A stretch of DNA of 64,000 bases from positions 44,791-108,790 of the forward strand of contig JALHRS010000011.1 of NCBI GenBank assembly GCA_022841325.1, read 5' to 3'. Made by a program: the position numbers and the translations under genes. This DNA is from Lysobacterales bacterium. GTDB lineage: Bacteria; Pseudomonadota; Gammaproteobacteria; Xanthomonadales; SZUA-5. The stretch's first letter is position 1. Every line of letters starts with the position of its first letter. The notes below the pieces were generated by a model. It was not told the DNA's origin and ran no database searches. It saw nothing but the letters and a program-made list of their open reading frames with translations. This document shows positions 50,301 to 59,177 of this stretch, piece by piece.

Positions 50301-51550
50301 GCCGCCGTCGCGAGCAAGATGGGTGGGTCCTTACCGTTCAAAGCGGCGTCGACCCAACATGTGGCAATCACGGCACGCAGAAAACTGGTCTTGCCGGTAC
50401 CCGGTGGGCCATTGATCGCTAAGATTTGTCCGGAAGCGGTCGCGGTGATGGCTGTCGCCGCCACCCGCTGCGAGCGCTCTAAGCCAAAGCCTTCTCGGCG
50501 TCCGAGATCTCGGTTGTATGTGTCTATGTGCCCGGTCAGTTGCGGTGCTCTCCCGATTGCCTGCACCTCCTCCAATGCTTCCGGTACGAATGGCGGCTTG
50601 GTCAACTGCCGAAGCAACGTGGCTGATGTTCCTGCCAGTGCCCGCTGATACACCTTGGCTATGGCGACGCCGACGCCTTGAGTCTGCCAGGGTACAACTT
50701 TCCAATATGTGTCGTTGGTACCCACTTCTTGTGCGAGGTTTAGGACGTCCAACTCCGCGTTGCCGCAAACTGTCCGGACAAACGTTTCAACGTAGCTCCA
50801 ATAATCAGGCCATGTAGCGTCACGCCGTGGCGGGTAGTCACGTACAAATTGCTCACAATCGCTGACGGACCCGAAATACGCCGGCTTCTCGCGATCCGGG
50901 TCCACCGGCTCCAACCATTCGCGACTGAAGAACGGTGCGGCACCGGCCGGCACAGGAACCAATTGTCGAGTTGCGGCATCTAAGGCCAGAGGGATAGCAA
51001 GTAGCGCAGAGGTCGATTTATTGCGGCCGGACACGATGTACGCGACCAACACCGCCACAACGTGGCGGCCATCCACGGAACCAGCATCAAGGCCGCTCGG
51101 GGGCGGCAAGAACTCTGAGAGCGTTGCAACCTTCAGTCCGGGTGCGACGTCGGACCCTTTTTCCACTAGCTTATTCATGTCGCAATACGTCAAGGCGTCC
51201 TGCCAGTACTGAAGCAGCTTGTCAGCGTCAGGAGTCCGCACATGTTCACCAATTGCGGCGATCCAAGAGACAAGATCGTCGCGCGAAAAGCTCGCTGGCG
51301 CCTCGAAACCATAGCGCTCAGCCAAAGCCGGGCAGGCTGCGCTAACCTCGTTCTTTGACTTGGTATCTGCGGCTGAATTGGGCTCCAACAGCTGCACTCC
51401 GCGGTCGATTGCGAAGGCGACGCTAAGCCATTGGCGCGCGAGGGTCCGGTCAGTCTTGATTCCGAACGGCAGGCGCCAGCCGTGCTTTTGCGCCAGCCGG
51501 TCGAGGCTCTTAAGTTGTTCTGGGGATACCGAACTATCTGGCGGTGTCAA
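47360..51550 (-). CDS. UPF1-like SF1 helicase fused to the TOPRIM part of a type IA topoisomerase
   Basis: A 1396-residue protein. Helicase motifs: Walker A NGPPGTGKTSFLRAV (about 380-394), Walker B LLIFDESGQASPE (about 817), motif III VVGDTAQLKPI, then SLKAHYRCRADIIEYN, and motifs V/VI INTVHALQGAEKPIVAF and LLNVAVSRAQDSFILFA. These define a UPF1/Dna2-type SF1B helicase. From about residue 1105 a TOPRIM follows: VIIEAPGKQHVVEAALG and YIATDDDDDGEEIAWHVI (usual DPDREGE, here DDDDDGEE). The last part (LWYPANTTAQVLIHAYRQWQ, TMDALRALYEGKAKP) matches the TT...L.Y.. and QxLYE segments just before the active-site tyrosine. The gene then stops. Only TTG 51550 can start it; no ATG or GTG is in frame upstream. 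First gene of the four-gene unit. Confidence 0.8.
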   Translation of the reverse strand: MTPPDSSVSPEQLKSLDRLAQKHGWRLPFGIKTDRTLARQWLSVAFAIDRGVQLLEPNSAADTKSKNEVSAACPALAERYGFEAPASFSRDDLVSWIAAIGEHVRTPDADKLLQYWQDALTYCDMNKLVEKGSDVAPGLKVATLSEFLPPPSGLDAGSVDGRHVVAVLVAYIVSGRNKSTSALLAIPLALDAATRQLVPVPAGAAPFFSREWLEPVDPDREKPAYFGSVSDCEQFVRDYPPRRDATWPDYWSYVETFVRTVCGNAELDVLNLAQEVGTNDTYWKVVPWQTQGVGVAIAKVYQRALAGTSATLLRQLTKPPFVPEALEEVQAIGRAPQLTGHIDTYNRDLGRREGFGLERSQRVAATAITATASGQILAINGPPGTGKTSFLRAVIATCWVDAALNGKDPPILLATAATNKAVTNIIESFSGIPGPALQPEWTSRWLPDLPSYGWFFPARSKSDEDLGSFMLMRGRQYGSDDVAPYSLRGAASKFATAADKQRTWLLEGFLELHRRCAGLAQSEISAARAAVAIQRLLSTSVAAMRSLQRQFTEWLTLAGANEAFKRPAAHWAEIEALAAHEVRELETQRARHSAALGMFSQSLAQVAQAERLEAQGRTWWARLLRRIIGDRWGPQATAFRASALAVLTHQNFTEQTPPSLTVANLQRRVSDELEHLAVSATSLTAARATLISAQRTQQEVETWRSEALALVQAVANSDVVATEKADSWCSQAITAPTELALEFETAIDSKFRFLHFHLAARYWEARWLADPPTQADGDDELTTLRRAAMLAPVIVSTVYTLPRIYQKFEFADLLIFDESGQASPEIGAASFAFAKRAIVVGDTAQLKPIWNVDSAGSARLAIDRGIDAMPDAVTSCLGSIMQAAQRVTQYTDHAADARAAGISLKAHYRCRADIIEYNRRLLYGELLVPCRKERPPFIYPPMAWVGVAPVRGARRHSGSWINKDEVEEIVRWLRHEGPRLLEHYNKTTLAELVAVIAPFRAQANALQTALTEQFGDAARDMVINTVHALQGAEKPIVAFSLTQTVAPFFVESDGPNLLNVAVSRAQDSFILFAAPSVLERTGHGKRAAPLDLLVDYLAERGKRLYPRECVIIEAPGKQHVVEAALGLSAKVIATHGHFRELVHSSQKVRFQVSKDGEGAMQLLRQVAAEMGQYDAVYIATDDDDDGEEIAWHVIQVLQEAGRHFENKFRRMRFYALTPREIRLARELALPGIDARRVKVSLMRKVVDARLHDALRQQGVTASRPELALMREVVDRAAQPLAFGVRVQGHCDAQTVVGHLMDSVGTAAQPRWFNDRVLAEAAVEQLSENSRLPFVLRFDTQQVGLWYPANTTAQVLIHAYRQWQWMPMRTMDALRALYEGKAKPRARGTGDLDESSL

Positions 51551-52081
51551 GAGACGCGTCCCGGGCGCATGTCGAACGCCATTGATGTTGATTGGTCATT
51601 TCGTTTGGGCCGTTCTCAAGCAATAGGTGACACGGTGGAATCTGGCAACTTCCTGGCTCAGTGAAGATGCATGCTCGCATGCATCGCAGTCTGCCTGACG
51701 CGGGTAAAATTGTACTTCGACAGTTCCAGCAGGGACTCGACTCACGTCAACGCCAGGGCAAAGTCGGGCGCCATCGACGCCCGAGGTGAACCCGCTACGA
51801 GGAAGTGCAGCCTTCCGGGAAGGGGTGATGGTCAATCTAGACACCGTTCATCGGAATGTTCTCGTGCAGGTGGGACAGCTGCCTCGCGACCTTCTCCTAC
51901 CAATTTTAGTACGAGGTCATACAACCCGTCGGACCCACAGAGACGATGAGCATCCAAAAGGACCCGGAACGTGACACACTGCAACTCCAACCGCAAACGC
52001 CCTTTGCTACCAAAGGTGTACAAGTTCACCTAGACGCTACGGGTTGAAACCGGTCCCTCACTCCAGACCAGGCAGCACACC
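51551..52081. other. Intergenic region between divergent units
   Basis: 531 bases upstream of both the helicase gene (leftward) and the secreted-protein gene (rightward). Presumably holds both promoters, but I see no clear -35/-10 pair, riboswitch or repeat. Confidence 0.35.
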
Positions 52082-53155
52082 ATGAAAGACCTTGGACTTC
52101 CCTTAATAGTGGTCGTAGTTTCCTGCCTCATATCCGCATCGCCGAGGGCTGGCGCTCAGGAGGTTTGCGGCCTCCAAGGCGTCACCTACAACAACATGTT
52201 TCGCAACGGCTTCGAAGCCAACACTCCTGGGAGCGCCGTACAAAAAACTGACCAGACCGAACTGCTTGGACTGTGGAATTTTGATAAACCAATTGCCATC
52301 GCGCCGATTCCAAGCGGCGGAAGCCCAGCAATCACCATCACTGAACCAGCATCGAGCGGACCAATTCCCGGCCACTTTGTGCAGCTTCGAGGAACCGTCA
52401 GCGGCCCAATAAATACCGGTGTCTCGGTCAACGGAATCCCGGCCCATGTCCAAAACAATGAGTTTGTGACGCCGATCCTCACCCTCTCGGAGAGCGGACC
52501 TACCACCTTCACGGCGACTGCAACCACGCTCGACGGTGCTACGGCAAGTGTTGGTCAGATCCATGACTCGGTTGCTGCAAATGGCGTACGTTTGACCGCA
52601 AATAAGACCGCAGAATTCCCCAATCGCCCCGTCCGCTTCTCGCTCACAGTTGATCCAGCGTTAGCTATCCAGCAAATCACCGTCGATTTCGATGGTGATG
52701 GAACGCCCGAGTTTACCGGCGCCAACCCGCTCCTTTTGCCTGCGACCTATACCTACAGCCAACCGGGAATATACACGGCGGAGGCGCGAGTCACCACGGC
52801 CTCAGCTGGAGTATTGACGTCTACGCAAACGCACGTGGCAGTCGATGTGGTTGAATTGCGGATACGCGCGTGTTCGGTATATGGCGCACTACGTACACGC
52901 CTTACCGCCAACGATGTGGCTGCCGCCATCTTGGTCTTTCCGGGAGAGCATCGCCCTCTCTACGAAGCGACGTTTAACGCCCTGGGCACTAATCGGCCAG
53001 TGTATGCAGGCCGGCTTGGCACAATTGCTACCGGCCTGTTAACACCACTAAGTGCGAGTCTAACCGTCATCACCACCGATGAAGCACCGCCCCAGGCCTA
53101 TCGAATCCGTGTCGTCCAAGCTAGCGATGGCGTTTGGCGAATAGAGGAGATGTAG
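52082..53155 (+). CDS. Secreted protein with PKD-like domain
   Basis: A 357-residue protein with a signal peptide (PLIVVVVSCLISASPRAGAQ). The mature start VCGLQGVTYNNMFRNGFEAN has the FxxGFE motif common in exported proteins of Xanthomonadales. A PKD-like beta-sandwich is suggested by ITVDFDGDGTPEFTGANPLL and YTYSQPGIYTAEARV. The C-terminal ~90 residues are unassigned. Probably an extracellular or surface protein, made from one transcript with the membrane protein and phospholipase-like protein that follow (spacings of 3 and 21 bases). Confidence 0.65.
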   Translation: MKDLGLPLIVVVVSCLISASPRAGAQEVCGLQGVTYNNMFRNGFEANTPGSAVQKTDQTELLGLWNFDKPIAIAPIPSGGSPAITITEPASSGPIPGHFVQLRGTVSGPINTGVSVNGIPAHVQNNEFVTPILTLSESGPTTFTATATTLDGATASVGQIHDSVAANGVRLTANKTAEFPNRPVRFSLTVDPALAIQQITVDFDGDGTPEFTGANPLLLPATYTYSQPGIYTAEARVTTASAGVLTSTQTHVAVDVVELRIRACSVYGALRTRLTANDVAAAILVFPGEHRPLYEATFNALGTNRPVYAGRLGTIATGLLTPLSASLTVITTDEAPPQAYRIRVVQASDGVWRIEEM

Positions 53156-53158
53156 TCC

Positions 53159-53593
53159 ATGTTTCAAGGAACGCAGTCCTGGTGGGCTCAGGTACTAAAT
53201 TATTTCATTGCTATTTGGGTCAATGGACAGGGATGGTATGCGCCGCTTTATTATGGTGCACTGTTCTCAATTGGTTATGGTCTACGCGAGCGATTCAATT
53301 GGCGCGGAAACAAGCCCATATATTACTTAATGGCAAGCATAAGCCTGCTCCATGGCGCAACCGTCGCTTTAATTTTCCTCTCAATGCAGTTGGCGATGGG
53401 TGGATGGTTAATTGCGACGCCGGCAATTGTCCTGACGATATACGGTATGCGGCTGGTTGTTCGCTCAATAAAACACAATATTAACGGTGAAACCGAGAAA
53501 GCCAAGTTCCATCTGATCAGAGGCGGAGGCTGTCTCCTGATCATCCTCGCATTTGTGGTTCTCTCAGCCTACCAACTCGCTGGTATGCATTAG
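53159..53593 (+). CDS. Four-helix membrane protein
   Basis: A 144-residue inner membrane protein with four hydrophobic segments (VLNYFIAIW, YLMASISLLHGATVALIFLS, LATPAIVLTIYGM-like and GGCLLIILAFVVLSAYQLAG). No family recognised. The start is three bases after the stop of the secreted protein gene. Might assist export or folding of its neighbours. Confidence 0.6.
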   Translation: MFQGTQSWWAQVLNYFIAIWVNGQGWYAPLYYGALFSIGYGLRERFNWRGNKPIYYLMASISLLHGATVALIFLSMQLAMGGWLIATPAIVLTIYGMRLVVRSIKHNINGETEKAKFHLIRGGGCLLIILAFVVLSAYQLAGMH

Positions 53594-53614
53594 TGCACTC
53601 ATCGGATAAATGCC

Positions 53615-56434
53615 ATGAATAGATCTGTATATCTGACGTTACTAGCAACGTTGCCTTGCACGGTGGCCAGCGGGTATGAAATAGGAACGCATGCGTTGAT
53701 CACTAAAAACGGATATGACCGTTCGGTATTGTCGCCCACAAACCCAAAATCTATCATTAGTACCCTTGGATTCGACCGCCTGGATGTAACGTTTCCTTTT
53801 TCCGGCCCCTTTCAAGGTCAGTACCTAGACGACTATCTCGACAACGCAACGCCGATCGATCCTCTGAATCCAAATCACGCATCGTTAACCTATGCGCGGA
53901 CGCCACAACAGCTAGAGCGAGGAATAATTGAGGGACTAAGGAATCGTGGTTTTGTTACTGGAACGTCGGTAGCGAGCGTCGAGCTCACTGCTCTCGGGTG
54001 GCTCATGCGCGGAGCGGTTCGCGAGGATGACAACGACGTATTTGGACTCGGAGGACTGACTCGCGACGAAGATCCTTGGGGAAACTATTTGCGCGCAACT
54101 GCGCACTTCTACGATCCAATTAACGATGCTGCCTATAACTTTCCAGTCGACTGTCTTCAGTATAACTGCGTGCGTTCGACGGAATGGGCGCTAGGACGAA
54201 CCAACCTCGGAACCGGCACCGGCGTACTCCAACTTAATAGACGGAATCACTTTACTTGGCAGGATGCTCGAAATCACTATTGGTGGGCTTTAACTCTGAG
54301 CAAGGCTGGAGCTTTTCCGACCGCCTTGGATCGAGAAAGAGATGCCTATGAGCGCCAAGTCCGCTTCGCCACGACCATAACGTCCCTTGGACACGTAATT
54401 CATTTGCTCCAGGATGCTGGGCAGCCGCAACACACGCGAAACGACGCGCATGCGCCGCCGTTTCGCAATCCGTTTGAGGGCGTGGACAGTCTTTATGAAG
54501 AATATACGGAAGCCCGTGTCTTTGGGCTTGAACCAGAAGGAGGTTCATTCGCTTTCTTTGACGGCACACTGCCATCAATTGATATCCTCCCTCCCATTAG
54601 GCTCTCTGGCAATCAAGCATACCCCATTCCTCGATTCCGTTTGCCCGTCTTCTATTTCACCACGCGAGCGGTTGACAATGACGTCTCCCAACGTCGAGGG
54701 CTTGCTGATTATTCGAACAGGGGATATTTCACTTTTGGGACACTTCCTAGATCCGGAGCATATGCCGAGCCGCCCCGGCCTAGCGTATCGCCGAGCACCT
54801 ACGCCTTAGTGAGCTTCGATTCTGGTCTAAGCAGCGGAGGCCAAGCCGTTCCCGAACAAGTGTTCGTTGCATCAGTGCCTGACGTGATCAATCCGACCTA
54901 CGATGTTCAAAGTGGATTATTCAGTGGATTTGGCGGTAAGGTGCCCGTGCTTCGACCGAGTATTACCAATCGAGCTTTCGAACTCTACACAATGCCTGGA
55001 CTTGCTCCGGCAGACATGGGCCTTGTGATTGATGAAACTGTCCTTCGCTACAATGCGGATGCCTTGATTCCTCGGGCAATTGCGTACTCCGCCGGCATGA
55101 TTGACTACTTTTTTCGGGGTCGGCTGGAAGTTACGCCAATCGAACAGAATGTGTTTGCAGTTCTGCAGCAAAATGTCCCGCATACTGTCGATGTGGATGG
55201 CTACCCGCGCAAAGCGGACAATCGCATTTTTGGATTTGAGAAGGTGCGCCTACTCGTTCGGAACGTTAGTGAGCCGATTGCGGAGTCAGGTTTTGTGGGT
55301 GCGGCATTTCCGCAAGTCGTTGGCGCTGGCGGAAAGCTTGTCGCCGTGGCGCGATATCACCGCAATGCTTGCTATAAGCCGGACTTAACTGGTGAGCGGG
55401 TCCAGAGCTATGCGCCGTCGCCGCAATTGGTAATAACCGAGCCGACTTGTGCCCCAGGTGATAAGCTCCGTACGGATTTTCAGGAAGTGTCAGTCTCGGA
55501 TCAAATTTCGGTCGCCTCGGAAGCGGACGTGCCGGGGGGAAGAGGTGAGCCATTGCCAGCAGCCGTTGAAGTGATGTTTGACTTTACCAACGACCCGATA
55601 CCAGTGAATGCCTCAGATTTATTTATTCAAGTTGTTTACCGTGGGCCGCTAGGTGAAGAGCCGGATGCAGTGGCTGTCGGGACCTATGATGTGCGTGAGC
55701 CTACGTTTTTCGGAGTTTTCAATAGCACAGATTATTTCTATAACGGTACATCGTACCTGCCACAAAATGGTACCTATCCCAGTCGCTCGGCTCTCAATTT
55801 CAACGTTTGCGCCGGTGTCCCAAGCAAGCTGATTTTCCGTTCAATCGGTAGCACTGGTGACCCAAGTTTGGGTCTGCCAACCGCGGGCGCAGAGTCGGGT
55901 GTGATCCGGCTAGCGTTGATCCTCGGGGTTCGAATTCCACCAGCGACCACCACTACCGTTCGGAGTACGCCGACCATGGCCACTGCGCCCAGTGCGCCGG
56001 TTCGCTCCGGAGTGACCAAGGGGCAGCAACGCCAAGCAACCAGGGAGCGATATGCGCCATCGGGACCCGATGCATTGCCCCCGCCGACGTTCTGTCAACT
56101 CACGCCGCCTGCGCCGGGCGTAGACGTGTGGTGCGTGGATCCAATCAAGAAGCGTCGCGGCCTGCTACTTGGAGACCTTGCCCAGCCCATTTACTACAAC
56201 TCCTCGGGTGTATTTGGTGACGGACCGGACGTAGATTCTGTTCCATTACCTGTTTTTGCGACGCCGCGATTTTCGGGAGTTGGCGAGAATAGATTCGACA
56301 ACGCAGGGACTCTGGCAAATTGTCCAGCCGCGCCGCCTTCCGTCGACGGCCAAGAAAAAATAGACGCGCGTTGGATCGAATTGCGCGAGTCCGCTTCGGA
56401 GTTAGGTGTCGATATCGAGATGCTCACCAGATGA
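53615..56434 (+). CDS. Large secreted phospholipase C-like protein
   Basis: A 939-residue protein with a signal peptide (LTLLATLPCTVASG-YEIGTHA). The N-terminal ~300 residues carry the zinc-dependent phospholipase C/S1-P1 nuclease pattern: IGTHALITKNGYD, WLMRGAVREDDND, ATAHFYDPIN, and LGHVIHLLQDAGQPQHTRND with several metal-binding His and Asp. The rest is beta-rich and of unknown fold, with repeated YPR and GxxP patches. Likely an outer-surface or extracellular lipid- or nucleic-acid-degrading enzyme. Last gene of the three-gene secreted unit; only 20 bases upstream a weak ggataaatgcc precedes the ATG. Confidence 0.65.
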   Translation: MNRSVYLTLLATLPCTVASGYEIGTHALITKNGYDRSVLSPTNPKSIISTLGFDRLDVTFPFSGPFQGQYLDDYLDNATPIDPLNPNHASLTYARTPQQLERGIIEGLRNRGFVTGTSVASVELTALGWLMRGAVREDDNDVFGLGGLTRDEDPWGNYLRATAHFYDPINDAAYNFPVDCLQYNCVRSTEWALGRTNLGTGTGVLQLNRRNHFTWQDARNHYWWALTLSKAGAFPTALDRERDAYERQVRFATTITSLGHVIHLLQDAGQPQHTRNDAHAPPFRNPFEGVDSLYEEYTEARVFGLEPEGGSFAFFDGTLPSIDILPPIRLSGNQAYPIPRFRLPVFYFTTRAVDNDVSQRRGLADYSNRGYFTFGTLPRSGAYAEPPRPSVSPSTYALVSFDSGLSSGGQAVPEQVFVASVPDVINPTYDVQSGLFSGFGGKVPVLRPSITNRAFELYTMPGLAPADMGLVIDETVLRYNADALIPRAIAYSAGMIDYFFRGRLEVTPIEQNVFAVLQQNVPHTVDVDGYPRKADNRIFGFEKVRLLVRNVSEPIAESGFVGAAFPQVVGAGGKLVAVARYHRNACYKPDLTGERVQSYAPSPQLVITEPTCAPGDKLRTDFQEVSVSDQISVASEADVPGGRGEPLPAAVEVMFDFTNDPIPVNASDLFIQVVYRGPLGEEPDAVAVGTYDVREPTFFGVFNSTDYFYNGTSYLPQNGTYPSRSALNFNVCAGVPSKLIFRSIGSTGDPSLGLPTAGAESGVIRLALILGVRIPPATTTTVRSTPTMATAPSAPVRSGVTKGQQRQATRERYAPSGPDALPPPTFCQLTPPAPGVDVWCVDPIKKRRGLLLGDLAQPIYYNSSGVFGDGPDVDSVPLPVFATPRFSGVGENRFDNAGTLANCPAAPPSVDGQEKIDARWIELRESASELGVDIEMLTR

Positions 56435-56564
56435 TTTGGTTACGTTGTTGGCCCGAGGTTGCGTTTCTCCGCGACGCACTACGCGTATAAATGCGCGATT
56501 GGTCAAACCAAGAAGGCGCGGTTCGGGCACGGCTTGGCGCGTTGTTTTAAGAGGGAGGCATAGT

Positions 56565-57982
56565 GTGCTTGAACTAAAGCATTTGAGCGAAATCCTTGGA
56601 CCGCCTGGTCGTTTCGATTTGGTTCTAGTTAATGCGCCACTGAAGGACTACTCTCTGTTTCCACGCAGCATTGATTTTACTCTTCCAACTCTCGGGTTGG
56701 CATACATTGCTACGTATGCAACTTCAAAGGGATTCCGTGTTGGAGTCCTTGACGCAGAGGCGCTCGGTTTGACGCTAAAAGAAGCGGCTGATTTGGTAAA
56801 TAGGGCGGCACCTAGATGGGTTGGAATGAATCTGCTGGCCCCAACGTACAAGCATAGTGTATCGATTCTCCGAAGCCTCTCTCCGGAGATACAAGTGATG
56901 CTCGGTGGGCATCATGCGAAAGCAATGCCGACTCGAATTCTAAATGACCATGACATACCAAGGATTGATGCCATGATTTAGGCGAGGCGGAATCAAGAGT
57001 CACCGAGATTTTAGCGAGGACAAACTCGCGAGATGAGTTGCCGTTGGTTTATTGGCGGCGTGACCGCAATGGGCAGAGCGCTCAGGGTGCTGGGCCGACG
57101 TCTTGGTTGGCTCCGAACATCAACACATTGCCCTTTGTTGATCGTAGCTTTCTCCCCAACGATCCGTATCTGGACGGTGATATACTCGAATCGGCAATGG
57201 TGGCATCTAGCGGGTGCCCGTTTGACTGCTCGTTTTGCGGGGCAGCTGCGAGTGCAAATCCCGACGTGTCAGTTAGGAGTAGAGCACCGATTAATATAGT
57301 TCAGGAAATTGTGCAGCTTCAGGAAAGATATGCTATTCGTAGAGTTCGTTTCGTTGATGATCTTTTTCTGTCAAATAGAAAAGTAATGCGGGAGACGCTG
57401 AGTACGTTCTTATCTGAGCGGGTGTCGATTAAGTGGGACGCGACGGGGAGAATAAACGTCCTGGCTTCCTGTACGGGCGACCTGATTGAATTGATGGTGA
57501 ACTCTGGATGTCGCGAAGTTGCGCTCGGTATTGAGACGGGAAGCGATCGACTCTTGGCGCATATTGACAAAAGGATCACCGTTGCTCAAACGAAATATGT
57601 CGTTGAGCGGCTGTGTAAGGCGGGCATAAATATCAAGGGATATTTTATTCTCGGCCTTCCTACCGAGACTCGCTTTGAGCATAATAGTACATTATCAATG
57701 ATTCGCAGTCTCTGGGAGATAACGGCTGGCTTGCCAGGTCGATTTCGTTGCAGCGTTTTTGAGTATCGTCCCTATCCTGGAACGCCGGATTGGAGTCGAT
57801 TGGTTCGCGCTGGCTATTCGGAGGAGGAAATGTTGATTTATGATTCGGAGTATGAGTTTGACCCCGGTATCGCCGATCGCGACGAGTTTAATTTTTCGAC
57901 AGGTCTGCAGTTCGGCGAAGTTCCCGTTAATGAGGTGCGTCACTCGGTTGCTGATATAATGAAAACTCAAAAAGCGCAATGA
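56565..57982 (+). pseudogene. B12-binding radical SAM gene with one frameshift
   Basis: GTG 56565, after agggaggcatagt, starts a B12-binding domain (FDLVLVNAPLKDYSLFPRSI, then LPTLGLAYIATYATSKGFRV and APRWVGMNLLAPTY). After DAMI at 56979-56981 the frame ends in TAG, but one missing base there restores GEAESRVTEILARTNSRDEL and then the radical SAM domain (ASSGCPFDCSFCGAAASA with CxxxCxxC, VRFVDDLFLSNRK, GIETGSDRLLAHIDKRIT). The downstream part is open to 57982. So this is one gene broken by a single-base deletion near 56980, or a sequencing error. B12-radical SAM enzymes make methyl transfers and ring rearrangements; the product is unknown. Confidence 0.8.
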
Positions 57983-58419
57983 AAATATTTATCCTAGGTC
58001 CATGCCGGAAAATTGATCGTTCGACGGGTGATCTTCACGCCCCTTTTGCTGATGGATCTAGATCGGGTAAGTTCCTGAGGAGTATCGTTTCCTCCCGGGC
58101 CAAATCGATGCGTTGCACGGTAGTGTTTGATAACATAATTGATGATTCGGTAGTTGACGCCAAAGGGTGTGAATACCTTCCGTCGCCCAAGACTCTCTCG
58201 CTCTTCCTGGGGAACCACGTCATTTGGACTGAAGCAGATGTGGTAGTTGCTTTGGGCGGGGATGTGCAAAGGGCCTTTGCAATGTATTTCGCCGGTACCT
58301 CTAGCCAGCGCTGCGCCTTCGAACTGCATTGTTTGCCCCACCCGTCGTATATCATGAGGCGTCCGGTTGGTGAACGTGAACGATTCAAAAGTTATCTCTT
58401 GGAAATTTTGAATCGATGA
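57979..58419 (+). CDS. Uracil-DNA-glycosylase-like protein
   Basis: A 146-residue protein; its ATG overlaps the radical SAM stop (ATGA), so the two are coupled. MKIFILGPCRKI resembles the first strand and water-activating region, VVALGGDVQRAFAMYF a central strand and loop, and HCLPHPSYIMRRPVGERERF the HPS motif of the UDG superfamily. The usual catalytic Asp/Asn in the first motif is not obvious. It may excise a modified base or have become a binding protein. Its coupling to a B12-radical SAM enzyme suggests a link to base modification. Confidence 0.5.
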   Translation: MKIFILGPCRKIDRSTGDLHAPFADGSRSGKFLRSIVSSRAKSMRCTVVFDNIIDDSVVDAKGCEYLPSPKTLSLFLGNHVIWTEADVVVALGGDVQRAFAMYFAGTSSQRCAFELHCLPHPSYIMRRPVGERERFKSYLLEILNR

Positions 58420-58443
58420 CTGTTTGGATCGTGCTTTCTGGGT

Positions 58444-58473
58444 AAAAAACGGCCACTCCAAATTGAGTGGCCG
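58444..58473 (-). terminator. Terminator of the RadC gene
   Basis: Minus strand: cggccactc...gagtggccg then six T. Close after the RadC stop codon at 58479. Confidence 0.88.
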
Positions 58474-58478
58474 CAGTG

Positions 58479-59042
58479 TCACAACATTCCTCGCTCTGCA
58501 AAACTAACTGATTCGTCTCTGCCAATTACGAAATGGTCTAGGACTCTAACCTCCACTGACGCCAAAGCCGCTTGAAGCTTTTTCGTCAACGTCAGATCGG
58601 CTCCGCTTGGTTCTGCGAGCCCTGAAGGATGGTTGTGGGCGAAGATGCAAGCAGCGGCATTTAGCCGCAGCACCGCCCGAACCACTTCACGGGGATGCAC
58701 TTGAGCACTGTCGATGGTGCCGCGGAACATCTCTTCGATGTCCACGACTCGGTGTCTAGTATCGAGGAAGAGGACCACGAAGGACTCGTATTCGCGGCCA
58801 ATGAAATGTGCTGTTAAATACTCTAGCACCTCGCGCGGACTGCCAAGTGGTGGTCCGCGATCCAATCTCTCTCTAAGTAATCTTTTGGTCAGCTCCACAG
58901 CTGCTGCCAGCTTCGGCGTTGGATATGAGTCTCCTTCGTTGAGCATGAGTGGCGCAAGCCGCCCGTGGTACTTTTTAGTGGTAGCGCGGCTGCCGATTAT
59001 AAGTTTGAGTAAATCTTGGTCTGACAGTGATCTCGGGTCCAT
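58479..59042 (-). CDS. RadC-family JAB protein
   Basis: A 187-residue protein; ATG 59042 follows aaggagacgaac. The JAMM/MPN motif is intact: FAHNHPSGLAEPSGAD (HxH...S...D). VLFLDTRHRVVDIEEMFRGT and VRVLDHFVIGRDESVSFAER are diagnostic of RadC/MPN+ proteins found on mobile elements. Despite the name, RadC is not needed for DNA repair; the elements' homologues are of unknown role, possibly metalloproteases. Divergent from the first VirD4-like gene, with 135 bases between them. Confidence 0.85.
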   Translation of the reverse strand: MDPRSLSDQDLLKLIIGSRATTKKYHGRLAPLMLNEGDSYPTPKLAAAVELTKRLLRERLDRGPPLGSPREVLEYLTAHFIGREYESFVVLFLDTRHRVVDIEEMFRGTIDSAQVHPREVVRAVLRLNAAACIFAHNHPSGLAEPSGADLTLTKKLQAALASVEVRVLDHFVIGRDESVSFAERGML

Positions 59043-59177
59043 GTTCGTCTCCTTAGGTAAAGAACTTCCGACGTACATGAAACCGCACTTGGGAGCAGCT
59101 GCCACGGCTGGAAAACCATTCGCTTTGGATAGTCGTGCGGCCGTGTGCCCGTATCCAATCGTCCGTAATGTGTAGGG

